Positions 1 through 14,599 of a DNA stretch of 64,000 nt are shown here, one piece after another. The first letter of the stretch is position 1. The number at the start of each line of letters is the position of its first letter. The DNA comes from Prunella strophiata (lineage: Eukaryota > Chordata > Aves > Passeriformes > Prunellidae), in assembly GCA_036583965.1 (NCBI GenBank), contig JAZBQD010000001.1, forward strand, positions 29,732,597 through 29,796,596, in the 5' to 3' direction. The notes beneath the pieces were generated by a model, which did no database searches, had not been told where the DNA came from, and worked only from the letters and a program-made list of their open reading frames with translations. Both the position numbers and the translations under genes were made by a program.

Positions 1-212
1 AAGTTATCATACACTCATTGGTACATACTGGTTGGGTTTTGTTAAAGCAAAACTTTTGAAGTAATCCCACTGCAATACAGTAATTTCATCCCTGTATGCA
101 GACTTAAAGAAGCAAATCCAAGTCATTTGTTCACATTAAATATGCAATTCAATTATCATTCATCAAGAACAAAAGCTTTAGGAGTTCATTGTTTCTTTTT
201 CCCAAAGCAGCT

Positions 213-300
213 TTAGGTTGGGGCTTGTTTTGTTAAGTTTTTTTTTGTTGTTGTTTGTTTGTTTTTTAGTTTTTGGTTTGGAGTTTTTTGTTTTTGTTGG
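213..300. repeat. T/G-rich low-complexity tract
   Basis: The plus strand is dominated by runs of T interrupted by G, with repeated TTTG and TTGG units. It is simple sequence with no coding content. A similar tract lies past the 3' end of POLR3A near 58258-58361. Confidence 0.7.
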
Positions 301-1323
301 ATATTCTTCCTCCCAGAAGTCACCTAGACAACTATTAAAAGTGTAAAGGTGGCTAGATGTCTATGATACAAGAAATTAGGACCTGGGAAATGTCACCAAT
401 AGCAGCAGCTCATGACCCAGCCTTTAAATAAGCCTGCCTTTAAACTCCATGGTGGCTATATATAGGAGCAGCTCTAGCTTGAAAAACAAGTGCTAAAAGC
501 AAAGCTGGCCTTCCTTCGCCTTCACTACAAGTCTGGTACCAGAGTATTTTTTTGTATGAACTCCATTTTGCAAAAGATGATGGCCACTGTGCTTGAATAC
601 CTTGAAAATATTACAAAAAACTCACTTAAAAGCCTTTAAAAACACATCTTTATTAAGATAATTCTATGGATACTGCCTGGGAAGCTCCAATAAAATACAT
701 TTTCTCATGTGCACATACTTAAATTTCCTTGGTATATGTTAAATACTGGAAGACATTTGTTATCACAGTACAGAGTACTGCATGATCTTCATTTGTGTCC
801 TGCAGCAGATGGCAGAGGAGCCAAACTGCAGGAACACAGAACCACACAGAGTCTGAGAGTGCTCTGAGGGGTTTCTCTCACAGCCTCACAGCAAACCTGT
901 GAGCAGCAGCTGAGGGCAGAGCCCAGGGACAGCAGAGGAGCCCCAAACAGCTGGTTAATGCCCCATCTTCCCTGTCCCAGGAGAGCCAAGGACACAGCAG
1001 CAAAAGCATCAGTGATTATTGACTGCCACAGCTTCAGGGCATTGCTGTGTTCTGCTCCCACTACTTCATCACCAGCCTGCAGCTGAGGCAGGAGCCAGCT
1101 GGAATGGGGTCTGGGGCAAGGTGAAGGGGCCCCACGTGCTCTACAGCATCTCCCTCATAAACAAGAAAGCATCTATGAGATTTCCAAGTTAGGACCTTTG
1201 TGCTGCAACCCAGCCAGGGTCATGGGAGGAAGCCTGGGATATCAGCTCCCACTGACCACTGGCTGTAGGCACACCCCACTGTCTCAGAGCCTCTCACTGT
1301 GGGCACCAGTTGTGCCAACTTCT

Positions 1324-1346
1324 CCACACACAGACACACACACACC
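1324..1346. repeat. Short CA-rich microsatellite
   Basis: Imperfect CA dinucleotide run, interrupted by GA steps, in intergenic DNA. Confidence 0.6.
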
Positions 1347-2679
1347 CCAACACCTGCAACAAAGGCCTCCTTACACAAATCTAAGTACAGGCTTGATGCT
1401 GGGGCACAAACAGGAATTAGAAGCTAAAAAAAGGCAAGAAATACTGCCTGACAATCCAGTTTTCTGACATGCAAAAGACCACATGGAGGTCTGACAACAT
1501 GTGATGAAGCTCACAGGAAACAAAGATCAAGGACAAAATAAATGGGAATCAAACATCAGTGGATAAAAAGCAATAATCAATCTTCAACACTTGCTTCCAA
1601 AAAGGTAAGGCTTGACTTAATCAGGCTCTTCTAACAAGCGAGGCTGGCTGACCTGCATCTTTCATTTGTATTATTAACAAGGATTAAAGCTCATTATTCC
1701 ATGTGCTCCCCATCCTGGCAACTAGAGCAATGTTTGCCAAGAGCAATATCAGCCAGCTCATCCTGCATCTTAATCCATAGCAAATACCTTTAAGGCCAGC
1801 CAAGGCTTTCAGAGTCATGGTCCCTTACCCTGATACATCTGAGTGAAAATCTAAACTAAATAAAAAGGAAGTTATTCACCAATGAAGAATCCAACTAACT
1901 GCTCAGGCTCAATGTTAGAACTGCAAGAATCTTCATTTCATAGTAAAAAAGTCTTGGAAAGTCCTTGGTAAGAGAATATTTAAGTTCAGGTCATCAAGAA
2001 AAAAATTAATTCAAATACAAAGTCACTGTAGTAAATAATTGCAAGGGTAAATTAAGTCCACAGTATTCACAATTGCATTTACATACTTGCAATTTCCTTT
2101 TATTTTTATTTCCAGTAAGTGAGGATCCTTTATTGATACTCAAGATAAAAATCTATCTAAGTGACTTAATTTGAGTAACAAAAAAAAGAAAAAAAATTAC
2201 AAAGAAATTACCAAGAACTGAGAGAACAAGCAGCATTAGTGTTTGTGATTTGGATCTTTGGAGAAGACAACTCTTACCAGACTCTCTCCCATGAAAGTAA
2301 TGTCATAGGAACAGAAGTATACTAATCAAATCCCCTCCTCCTGAATGCTACTATTTGAATGGAGGTAGACATCTAAAAGCAAAAAGAAAAATAAATTCCA
2401 TGTTCTCCCCACATTCATTAGAGGGTTTTTAAATGCATTTTATGAATCTCTACCAACTTCTATTATTCTCTGTAGGAATACCATAGTAATACCTCATAGC
2501 AGATAATTAGAAAGCAGTGCACACAGAAATATGATATGTGCAAGCTTCAGTAACTGGAGACAAAGAAGGTGGGAGAAAGAATTACTACTAACAACTTAGA
2601 AATAGCATGGTATGAAACAAGGTAGCTTTCTCCCCCAAATTACTTGAAATATTGTGTTTGTGTGCAAGGCTTTGGTCAC

Positions 2680-2770
2680 ACGGGGACTCCAGAGGTTTTT
2701 CTGGGAGAAGCTTCCCATGTCTGACAGAGCCAAGGCCAGGCAGCTCCAAGACAGCACCTGGTAGCACCTC
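2680..2770. repeat. Possible dispersed-repeat fragment, family unknown
   Basis: A GC-richer island inside AT-rich DNA. The stretch beginning near 2717 (TGTCTGACAGAGCCAAGG) looks like a dispersed repeat, perhaps LTR-derived, that I associate with bird genomes. I cannot name the family with confidence, and no terminal repeats or target duplication can be delimited. Confidence 0.3.
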
Positions 2771-5700
2771 TGAGTTAGCACATCCAAAAATGGGGAAAGG
2801 AGAAGGGAAAGGGAAAACGCAGCTGGAAAGAGGAGAATGTGAGAAAAACAATTCACTTTAGAGGCAGAGAAAATGATGAGTAATGCTGGGCCCAGGAAGA
2901 TGCCACAGGTGAGGGAAGGTATTTGAATATTTTTCTTTTCTCATCACCCTACTCTGATTTGACTGGCAATAAATCAGTTTTCCCCAGGCTGGATCTGTTT
3001 CCTCCATGACAGTAATCAGTGAGTGATTACCCCAACCCATGAACTTTTGTTATATTTTCTCTCCTGTCCAGCTGAGTAGGGGAGAGAGAGCAACTTTGGA
3101 GGGCACTTAGCATTCAGTCAATCCACTACAGCATGAAACAAAGTACTGTAAAAAAACAGAAGCACAGAATTTAACAATTCTACCATATATATTTGAAACC
3201 CAAGAGATAATTTCCATTCCTAACAGCAGATTCTGTGGTACACCTTTCCAAGCTGCTGTTATTTCCCCCAAAAGCACCCATACTGATGACCCTATTTTCA
3301 TCATTCTTAAAACTTTTTAGAGTTGGACAGCATTATCAAGGGTCTTCCAGTGAGTGGACAGTGTCATGATTCTCAGTCAAAGAAACCCCTTTAAATCCTA
3401 CACCTTTATTCTGGGCTCTGTTTCAGTGTGGGTCCTGAAAAGACATCAAACCAACAAGTTCTTGCCCACTTCCTTAATAAGCATCAGTAATGAGGCTTTT
3501 TCCTCTGACAGTGAGGGACTGGCAAGCCCAGACTGTGATTTTTGCCTCCTTTGAGATTCAAGTTGTTGAAGAGTTCCCCAAGGACCTGAAATTTGGGGCC
3601 TGAGAAGGAGGGTTTGGAAGAGGCACATCTCAGGAAACAGGGCAGGGCTCACCAAGAACCTGTGTCCCAGCTGACATGGAGTCACCTGCAGAAAGCTACA
3701 GAAATTTTACCATTTTTTACACCTGTATTTCTGCTCCACACAAACTGACACACACCAAAATTAGAACTATGGGCTTGGACATAGATAATTCACATGTCAT
3801 CCAGGTAAAGGCAATTCAGCAGGGTTTGGTCTTTCAGCATCATCCCTCTCAGAGGGAATATGGCAGGTAAACCCAATAAAGTGAGACAACAGGGATGCTG
3901 CTTTCCAAATCACAGCCAGCAACAACAATGAAGACAGGGACTGAACTACCAGGATTATCCTCTTTTATGAGGAGAACCTCTACTGCAAGTCAATCCTGAA
4001 ACCTCAGTGCTTCCAAAATACAAGTTCCTACAGCATATTTATTTAATCATTTGCTTTCCCTGACTGGTTCTTTACAGAAGGAAAAAAAAATATCTTTCTG
4101 GACTCCCTTGTCACATTTTTTTTCCCCCAGCTTATATTTTTTTTAAACACACACAAGTTCCAGTGGGTTTGCCACTGCAAGCTCACAGTTAATAACTCAG
4201 GAAGAAGGCAGAAGTTGATGAAAGGAAGCACATCTTGAAGCAGAAAGGACAGGATCTAAATTAAAGCATTGGATCAGGCACTAGCTTTTCCTGTGGGCCT
4301 TCATAAGCCACAATCTCTTTCTGCCCCTGCTCCCTATCAGCAAGATCATTAGCTGAATAAATGATAGTTAAAAACCCATTAACAAAAGTCAGATTTGCTA
4401 GGCTTGATCAATTAGCTTTTCCAAGTGCAAGAGGATCCTAATTCACAAGCCTTATGGAAGAACTTCCTTCTGCCAGATGTGTTATGCAATTTTTGATCAC
4501 TACTGCCCTTTTCCAATTCTTTCTCCACTGCTTCTTTAAAAGCAGAGATTTGGGGCAGGTAAAGATAATAGGTTGTACTTCCTGATATTCACATCAAAGA
4601 TTTTCTTTCTTTAAAGTTTAATTAATTTTATTCATTTGATTTTTTTTTTTCTTTCCTGATCTCCAAGTCTGAGCAGGGAATGGAAAGCAAGATGGATGCT
4701 GCTAGATAAACACAACTTGGTTCTCATTCCCAGGTTTATACCAAGGCTGCAGTGGTACTGCTGGCTGAAGCCATTCAAGCTCAACAGCCCAGTGGGACCA
4801 ATTACTGCATTTACAGTAAAACATGCAAGGAAATCTATCTCCCTATCTCCATATAACCAGGTTTACTGAAGGATAACCTACTACATTACACAGATTAATA
4901 CTTCAGTGAGTAAATTAATCCTCAGAATTTCACTCACTATTTGTAGCTTATAAATTTTAATTGGTTCTAAACTGCAACATGAATTTATGTGAGTGTATAT
5001 TGATGAAGTAGAAGGAATCAGAAATTACTCTATTAACACACAGAGACAACAGGAAATGTTGGGGCAAATTCATAAACATCTATAAATATTTACAAAGCAG
5101 GATTCAAACTTGGCTTAGAGGTGTATCATCATAGCTGACACAGAACTCCAGGAGGAAAGCAGGAGCAACATGAGCTGAGAATGAAAGGCACTGAAAGTGA
5201 AAATTCCAAAAAGGGAAATGCTCCCACTTTGCCAAAGCCAGATGCAAAGCTGAAGGGTAAGCAGTGCTTGTGCTATATTTGATTGTACCACTATTGATGC
5301 CAGTCAGTCAATACTACCAGTGCAGCAATCAGAACAGCTTTCCAGCACATTGACATGCTGGCACACCACAAAAATGAATACTTGTACAAGAATGAAACAC
5401 AGCACCAGATGTTCAAGTACATCAGAAGTGCCTAACAATATAGACTGTCCACTTTAGGACATCATACAACTCACAAAGTTTTTTTATCAGGATAAAACTT
5501 TCCCTCCTATCTGTTTACCAAGGTTCAGTTCACTGGTTGAACTTTCCAAATGTGTATCATGATACAATTAGTTCCCTGAAATATTACAAGAAAAGTTTAA
5601 ACAGTGGGTTGTTGTTTTTTTAACCACTTATTATGACTTGTTAATCCTGAAACAGCACTGATTACTTGAATACCAGTAACAGTATCATATCCCTACCCAT

Positions 5701-8579
5701 AACAGCAGAGGCATTCACTACAATTTATCCATTTTTGTGAAATACAACAGTTAACAGTTTAGTGAATCAGAGACCTGACTTATAATAATGTCAAGACTTC
5801 TCAGACTTGGTAATATGAAAGGCCAGGTCTCTCTCCAGTCTCCTGCCCAAATATAAACAGCTTCCCAAAAGCCAGGAAACAACACTGTTACCCACTGTTA
5901 CTCTCCCATCTTTGCATTTCAGTTATGCATTTTTTCATTTAATGTGGCACAAACAAGTAATTATGACACCATACTAATCAATTTTATATACTATGAATGT
6001 AAATAATACATGAAATAATAAGAGGCTGCTTTTTCTCTCATATCAATTTGCACATCTACCCAAGGTTTCCAACAAACATTTCTGAGAAGCTTCAGAAATT
6101 GCTTTACCTTCCAGTAGCTAGTAATTTGGGATGGCCCATTCAGCATCATTCTGCAGAGCAGAAAAAGGCCCCAAGGCTAAAACAGCCCATTGTGCCCTAT
6201 TTCCTCTCATGGGTGGGTCACTGAACTGTCCCAGCAAATATTTTAACAGGAAAATATACAGTGCAGCCCTTGCACCTTTCAGACTACACTTCCAAGCTCT
6301 GTGAACAGATTCTGGTACTTACTATAGGGCCTAACCATAACTTGAGCCCCTGTGACCACAATATCTCACTAACAAGAGCCTATGTCTACCTTCAGAAGCC
6401 TTGATATCATTTCTTGTTTGAGTAAACCAGGACCAGAAGGCAACAGAAGTTTTCAAGGCAAACTCCCTAAACCATAAACACTGATATCAGTATAGCAAAC
6501 CCTCATATTTCCCTGGAATTCACAACATTTCCTTGTAACACTGAGGGGGAAAAAAAAGAAAAGGAAGGAACCAGTAATTTTACAGTCACACTGTGCACTA
6601 AACTATCAATTCTTACATGCCTTCAGTTTACACCCTACAGCTGTGCAGGGCACCACCAAGTAAAACAACTTGAAAGAAGCAAAGCTACACAGCCTCCAAA
6701 TTGTGAGATAGGCTATACTTTTTCTTACTGAAGAGATTTTTACCAGCTCAAATTTTAGTTTTCAAAACTGACTGAACCAAAGAAGACCTTAATATAAAGC
6801 CACCTTTTGGGTCAAAAACTGAGGAGTAGAATAACCTAGAAATAGTGATCAAAAGCAGCCTTACTTATAAACTACTTTTTCTCCTAATAGTATTCCACTT
6901 TACCCATTTAACATCATGTCATTTTTACTTAACTACCTGCTGATGTGCTTGCTTTTGAGATTGTAAAGGACAACTTCAAGGACTACAGGCAAGGCAAACT
7001 GCATCTTTTAACTTAAAAGGAGAGACACTACTGCGCTCACACTTGTAACTTTTTGCTCTTTGTTTTAAGCATTTCCAACTTCTGAATAAAAGCAACGAAG
7101 CTTTTACAGTCTTAAACAGAAATCCCAGAGTTTTCCTACCTTGATCTTCACTCAGGACTTCTTAGGGCTGCTCTCCTTGAATTTCAGGATAAGTGATTAA
7201 TCCCCAGATCATTCAGAAATATCTTAGTTAAGCAGACACTCTTCCACCTTCTTATCCAGAAGTGAACTGGAGAATGCTCAGCCTCCCACTCCTGCTCCTC
7301 CTTTCTTTGGGCTTGCAGGGTCTGAGCTGCCATGGGGGTAGGAAGGGCAAGCCCCCCAGCTGGCTGCAAGAAAAGCTCCCTGCCTCACCTGGCTCTGATG
7401 AGAAGCAGCTGTGCTGCATCACCAGCCTGCTCCCCCTGGGGCACAGGGAATGGGCATCAGCTGGGCCTGGCACAGCACCAGCACCTGCAGCTGAGTGGGG
7501 TTCCCACCCTTCTCCTTAGGGCTGGTACTGGCCAACCTGTGAGGCTCTTCAGCCTGCTGGGAGGAGGAGGCTTTTACTGATAAAATACCTATGGTTTTTT
7601 CATAGAACAAATAGGGAGGGAAAAAAAAGGCTGTGATTGAATTTGTTGTTCTACTTGTTTAGAAACAATATGAGGTACTCTAGTTTCAAATCACACTTTT
7701 TTAATTGTTTCCATACACAGTGCATGTGTCCTGATATAAGCTCCTCTTGGTAAGATCTCAGCAATTTCAAGTAAATAATAATCAATACAACTAACATCTA
7801 ACATTAATTCTTTTATTCCATTTGGAGAAAGAGGAGCATATAGTAAAGCATTTATGATCCTTGGTATATATTCAATGGTGGTTTCCTCCACTTCTATGTA
7901 TCACATGGAAATCAAAAGATGGCTCTTCTAGTTTCTCTCTCAGCTGTAATCCATCACAAGCAGATTGCCCTACATAGAAGGGATTCAGAGTTGTCTGGTT
8001 GGGAGTTTAGAAAGGTAAGAGTATCATCTTTTCCAGGGGAATTTATTGCTTTGACATCCTTTAGGAAAACAGATGCAGAATGTAGCCCATTCTTTATTTT
8101 CCAAAAAGTACTGAGCCAAAATAGAAAAGTTCATCAGAAGAGACTTGGCTAAACACATTCTACAGACAGATCTAGCATGTTACATCTAGGCCAATAAACT
8201 AATTAGATAGTAAATATCAGAAGACCTACTTGTTCATTAGACTAATTGAGCTAATACTGTCCAGACATTAAAATATGAGGAATGAAAGCTATATGCAAAC
8301 AAAACAGCTGTAATGACTTTCTGATAAATACTGCCTGGCTGTATAAGGCTGGGGGATATTACTCAAGGGGAGTAAGAAGATTTCCTTTGCACAGAAGCAA
8401 TAATCTGTATATTCAGAGAGAATTTAAACACATGATTGAGACCTACAGCACACCATGTTTATGGCAGAGGTGGAGATGTTGCAGATAAGCTTGTATAAGA
8501 AAGCAGCATCCCTGAATTTACATCTCGTCTTCAGGAAGACATTTTATATTAAATTTTTGGAGAAATAGAAGGAAGTAGA

Positions 8580-8607
8580 AGTTCAAACATCAAAGGATGT
8601 TTGAACT
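8580..8607. repeat. Perfect 12-bp inverted repeat with 4-nt loop
   Basis: AGTTCAAACATC at 8580-8591 is followed by the spacer AAAG and then its exact reverse complement at 8596-8607. It lies in intergenic DNA and could form a short hairpin in DNA or RNA. No linked gene was seen, so a function is not implied. Confidence 0.8.
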
Positions 8608-8762
8608 AAAGGGTTGGCAAGAATAAGAATCAGTCATTGGAATTGTCTAATTTAACTGTTACTGCCTCAACAAAACAATCAAACTAAAGAGAGAAAATCG
8701 AGGTTCTGGCTCTTGTATACTTAGAAGATGAATGTAACACTTCTTTTTAAAGGTCATATTTT

Positions 8763-8942
8763 AGAATCATCACAGAATAGTTTGGATTGGAAGGAACCTT
8801 AGACATCATCTTGTTCCAACACCCCTGCCATGGGGAGGGACACTTTCCACTAGACCAGGTTGCTTATATCCCCACCCAACCTGGCCTTGAGCACTTCCAG
8901 TGATGGAGCATCCACTAGCTTCTCTAAGCAATTTGTTCCCAT
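8763..8942 (-). mobile_element. CR1 LINE fragment, 3' end region
   Basis: On the plus strand the stretch begins with GAATCATCACAGAATAG and runs through the characteristic TTGGAAGGAACCTT, CCCCTGCCATGGGGAGGGACAC and CAACCTGGCCTTGAGCACTTCCAG blocks. This is the reverse complement of the CR1 3' untranslated end, so the element lies on the minus strand. It is a short 5'-truncated copy with scattered substitutions and no coding capacity. Confidence 0.85.
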
Positions 8943-11900
8943 GAGATTGAGTGACTGCCACAAAAGTTTGGTTCAGCTGTCTCAAATTAGTATTGAGAAT
9001 CCACATTCTGCCTGGAATAACTCAAATGGAATGCATGTATCACAGTGCTTCTTCCTTTTGAACAGTCAGAGAAAACAATATTTATATCAATGCCTTCAAA
9101 CCTCTCAATGGCAATTAACTGCTTTGGGCTGAAAGGAAGCAGGAAACTATTCCAAGGATCATTTTCAAATGGACTGTCCTGAAGCTGAGGGTTTCTTATG
9201 GTGCTGGCTGTTTATGTTCCTCCACCTGTATCCAAGTGATAGAAATTCAATCACCCAATTATGAGATATCCTCTAATTTGATATGAAACTGTAAAAATGT
9301 TTTGAGAAATAGATCTCACAGAACTTAATGCAGATGCCCTACAAGTCTCTTACAGCAAAATCATTTATCAAATATGTGAGAATCTGTCAGGAGTGAGGAT
9401 TTCTGAACCTTGTCCTAGATTGCTTTTTATATATGGATTAATGAATGAAGTAATAAATCAAGAAAGGCTGCTGTGCTCTGATTATTCTCAGTTTCCTTGT
9501 ATACAGCTTCTTTTAATGTCCTACCTGCAAGGCAATGGGGAGAAATAGCACAGAAAAAGATAGGACTGGAGAGAATCAGCTTTTCTTTCTGTAGTGATTC
9601 TACCTAGTGCTGCTTACCCTTTTTGATTGTATTTGCTCTGTGATGCCCAAAAGCTGGGTGGAAAACAGAATTCTTCCCTCCCTAACACTCATGTGATCTG
9701 AGGGAATGAGTTTCTTATACACAGCATAATTACTGACAGTATTTCAGAAGACAGTATAGATTTTACACCATATTTGTTCTTGTCTACAGTAAAGCATGAA
9801 AACACATGTAACAAATTTAGGCATTAGTACATATTTTAGTCTTCAAAAGCAGTCAACTGTAGCCTTACTACTGCTGTCAGTTACAGTCCTAAAGGTCACA
9901 GTTATTACAGAAAAGAGTGTTGATTTAACTGTCTAATCTAGCTAAGATAAACTTGTTAGAAGTTAATCTGAAAGTGAGAGCACCAGCATGAAGATGCTAC
10001 ACCTCTTTACCAATTTATTATTTTTTTCAATTAAGTACCAATTTATTTAATTTTTTAATAATGTGAATTTGCCATATATAGAAACCCAAATGTCTTGGAA
10101 ATTCATAAACTTTCATAGTCTACACCAGAGAGTTCCTGGCAGGTAGTACACAACAGGGTCCAAGAATCTTTTCTAAGGCTTTTAAAAGCAAATCTTCCTT
10201 CTGTACCTTGTGGAATCTGTCTAGATTTATTTTCTTTCAGGCATTACAAAGTCTTTGGGAAGAAGTGTAAACGAGGAGGAGACATTTCAGGCTCCCAACT
10301 GTGGAGGGCTATATGACTTGTAATCACAAGTGCTGTGACAGTGTTTGCTATTCTGTTGCTGGAAAATCCCCCTTGCCTGTCCTGAAGCTTTTAGTTTCTC
10401 CTTATCCCTCATTTGCATTCTCTCTTTCATCCAAACAACAACACAAGTTCAGCATTTTGACAGGTTGTCATCAGTACCATTCCTATCCTGAGGGCTGGAT
10501 CCACGATGTACAATTGTTCTCCACGGCCTCTTTCTTCTCTCCTACAGAGCAAAGGAGGATGCAGAAATATTTCAATGTTTTAACATGCAGACTACTGTAG
10601 AAAGGGGGGATAACACATTTTAGCATTCAAAGGGGGTGGGTGCCAGATTAATCTGACAAACCTGGAAGAAGCTGGATAGATAGCCAGGAAGAGATGACAT
10701 AAGGTGCAGGAGAATGAGTTTTAAATTGGTGCTGAAACAAGCCATGTTAGCACTGATGTCATGAAGTCATGGAGTGTTTGCATACCACAGCAAGTGTTTG
10801 TTTTCTCCTTAGGGACAGTTTGTGTTTACTATAGCTGACAAGAAGAAAGGTGAGGAAGAAAGAGTCAGTCTGTTTTAAAGCATCATAGGAAAAGGAAAAA
10901 AAACAAAAAAGGCAAGTCTTTCATATTTTCCTGGTGTTTGGAGAATATTTTGCTCTGCAATTTAAACAGATTGTAGCTGGTGAAGTGTGGGAGTCCTTCA
11001 AAAGAAGGAACATGGGAAAAGAAAATGGGAATTGTCAATTAAATCCCTAAATCTGAATTCACCAGGATGGTGTAGGGTAGAGGGGTCTAGAAACATGAAG
11101 TCAAACAGGCACTGGCAACTTGGCAAGCTGTATGCTAGTGATTTCAGGCCATGTGTACTTCATGATCCTATCAATGCAATATAAAATGGCCCAGACTGTA
11201 TTTATCTTACATCTAAAAGGAGCAGATTACCTGAAATTTCAGCATGCACACATTTACTCGCCTGCAAGTGCAGTCTGGATCAAAAAATATCTCAGCATTC
11301 TGGGGATTTTTCAGTTAGCCCTGTGCTCATAGAGGGTTTAGAAGATAGCAGCTGATGGGAACCACTGAACAGTCCCACTGATAACAAACTTGGGACAGTT
11401 CATTTCCCTATGTACTTCAAGAGTTCAGAATTGAGATGCAAAATAAAATCAGTATTTCAAGGTAGAACTGTGTCTCACTGCTCATTGTGCAGTAGCCAGA
11501 ACAGAGTAATTTCCAGTTGAAATTAGAAATTAAATAGAAATTAAGGTATGGTTCATCTCAGTAATTCACATTGCAGACAAGTGATGGCATTGTTAACTCC
11601 ATTGTTTTGGAATCTATGTAGAGATTTCTTTTTTTAATTGGAGATCCCTAACAAACACACTAAAAGAGACAGGTATGTGGTGAATTTTTGTGTATAGACA
11701 TGCCCAGAACAGGTTAACTATCTTCAGGTGACACCTCCTTGGACAGGAAATTTGTTCTTTTCTTTTGCACTAATGCTTAACATCCCAGCTCAGAGGAGAC
11801 CTTGGAATTCCTTAGGCCAGGGAAGATGTAGGAAATAACATAATTTTAAAGAATTTGAGAGTTTGTCTATTTGTTTTTCTCATGTAATAGTCTCAGTCTT

Positions 11901-14599
11901 CATTTAGATTTACAGCATTAGGGAATGTTTTTAAGTATTTTATCCATGTATCAATTATTCTCTGAAGAGGGCTTCACTGTATATCTACAATATTGCACTT
12001 GTGCAGTAAAAACAAGCATCTGAAGAACCCTCATGAAAATACATAAAAGCCAATTATTGTGATTTGTGTTTACATTCCAGCTGTCTTCTAATGAGATTTT
12101 TTCCATGCCATTAGAAAAAGAGGATAGCGCTGTCAATTTCTGGACTCAGAGATAAAGTTCATGAAAACATTTAGGTATCTATTTCACATTTTGCCTTATT
12201 GAGAAATTTTACTAAAAATATATTAATTTCAACATATCCAGGAGTGCCTTCATGAATTGAAAAATCGATTAAATAGAAGCAAGTAACTGCACAATGAGAG
12301 TGAACTCAGCCACCCATTTGTAGCCATTACTCCTTCCCAACTCACAGTTACTGCTCACCTTTGATGATAAATGTATTTTGGGGCAGTCAAAAGGACAGGT
12401 CTGGCTTCCAGAGGAATTCTTCCAGACTACTAATGTTTCTGCTTGACTTTGAGCAGGGGAGAGATGATCAAAGGTGAGACCTTGTTAGTGCCAGTATGGG
12501 AACTCCAGGTTGATGGAGTGCCTCCAGCCAACCTGCCCACCCCAGGCGTGGAGACCTAGAGCCCTAAAGCCCCACACAGACACAAACATCCCTGAAAAGC
12601 AGTTTGCTGAGCATCCCAGCACAGCTCAGGCACCTGCCCACACACACAGAAGCAGCTGAATGAAGTCCTGCAGGAAGTGGGAGGGAGTGAACATGCCACA
12701 GTAACATTCCCAAACTGCAGCTGCTGTAATAGCACTGTCGATATTCCCGTTTCTTAGAGGGTGCCATGCATATCAAACCATTCTCAGTCTTAATTACAAA
12801 ACAAAAAATAATATGATCCTTTTACTGTATGTCTTTCTTTACCCTCTCATCTGCTCTGGTGTTTCAAATACCCAAGTTTTAGTTAGAAACAGATGCCTCA
12901 GCTTTAGCACCCTCTTGTAATGGCTTAATACTCTAGGTAAGACCAAAGATAGAGGAAAAATATGCTGCACTGTGCACAACTTCTGAGCAAATGGACTTGA
13001 ATATTCATTAAACAACATTTAATTTAAACACCCAAACCCTAAAAGCAGCAACATATGGGCCTGTTTTATTTTACATAAGCTGAATATGAGGTTGTGCCAT
13101 TAGTTTCTGCAGACATAATGTTCATTACAAATGAAGTATGTTTTCCTTTAGGGAATGCACCACCATTTCTGTAGTGTTGTCATTCCCCCAAAAGGTTCAG
13201 TATACTTACCATATGAAGTACTATTCTTGGCAAAGTGCTTCAAAATGTAAACAAAATTCCCATAGATTTTCATCGACAAGGGGAACCTGAGGCAAATTAA
13301 ATTCCTTAATGAGAAACAAACAATGAAAAGAGCCCTCCCTTTTCAGTATTTTACCATATTTAAAAGACTATCTCGACTTCATAGTTTGGTACATGGGTTT
13401 TTCTGCTACTCTTTGTGATGGAACATTTTTGCACAACTGTGTGATATGTGGTTCTACAGTCCTCTGCTGGCTGAAGGATTACTTTGCACAGCCCCTTTCA
13501 GAATCTAGGTTGTTTTCTTGTATGTCCCTTTACTGAAAAGCAAGATATTTGCTCTTGAAGTTTGTGTAGATTAAAAATGGCTAGATAAAAACATTTTGAT
13601 TAATCAGCAAGCTCCATGAAAACAATTTTGCATATGCTCCTGCACTTCATATCCCAAGATAGCTACTTAAGTGGTAAAACAACTGGAAAAAAGGAAAAGA
13701 AAAAAAGCCTGGGAGAACTAAGCTGAACTAAGCAAGAGAAGATTCACTACAAAATAAATTATTTTGTATCTTTGCTAAACAATATAGTTAATATAAGACT
13801 GAAGAAGTGTAGTATCTTGATACACCTGGGAAGTCTATCTCCTTTCATCCACATAACAGCAATAGAAAATGCTTTACAAACTTCCCTCAACCCTACAGAC
13901 AGCACCCTCAGGTTTCTGCTGGGTTTTTTGGCACTTGTACCCACAGGGGTTCCAGTGGAGCACTGATGGGCCACTAAGAAAGAGAGTGATAAATAAATTG
14001 CTTTGTATGAGCTTTGTGATTATTATCATTCTTACATGGTGTATGGGAACATAAAGATAGAAAAAGCACCTGCAAGCAGAACAAATAAAAGAAACAAAAA
14101 GCCACTGGGTCAATATGCAACAGGCAGCTTGAACAAAGACAAGATACTCTCTCAGCTAAGCAGGCTTGTGGGTTAAAGAAACTTCAGGAGTCTTTCAGGG
14201 GACAGCAAAAGATCAAAGATTGAAGAACTAACTAGCTTCCCCCACTTCTAAAACATTAAAATCAGTAGTAATCACACAAAGTATTTAAAGGACAAGGTGT
14301 TTGTGTTATGGGCCACTGAACTTTGCTAATGAACATGGGGTTACAAGTTATAAACTCAGAGAAGAATTCCCCTAGTTAGGCAGCCAGATATGGGAACAGC
14401 TGAGTTGTGAGACTAAAAGGGTACAAATTTATGTTTATCTATCATCACTGACAAGAGTTAATTCCCACACAGTAAGTCTGAAATGTTCCAGTGCTCCCAC
14501 TTCACACACAAAGCACAGAAGAATAAAGTAGGAGGGCATTTTTTTTTAAGTACCTCACTGTTTTAACGGCTTAAGTGCAAATATACTTCTGTACAAATA
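8943..14599. other. Intergenic DNA, no gene recognised
   Basis: AT-rich sequence with only short random open frames. I see no splice-flanked conserved exon, RNA gene or clear promoter. Confidence 0.6.

Larger units (their letters stand above)
1..8762. other. Intergenic DNA, no gene recognised
   Basis: AT-rich sequence downstream of RPS24. Open frames here are short, overlap on both strands, lack splice context and resemble no protein family I know. It holds a G/T-rich tract near 213-300, a short CA-rich run near 1324-1346 and a possible dispersed-repeat fragment near 2680-2770. No tRNA, rRNA or CRISPR signal was seen. Distal regulatory elements or an untranslated RNA cannot be excluded by eye. 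Confidence 0.6.

Noticed and set aside
7262..7519. Open frame whose N-terminus looks like a signal peptide (leucine-rich stretch ending near a cysteine)
   Set aside because: It is 85 codons, starts at GTG or an inner ATG without splice or promoter context, overlaps equally long open frames in two other frames, and its remainder is low-complexity proline/alanine/serine. A chance frame in a GC-richer patch is the simplest reading.
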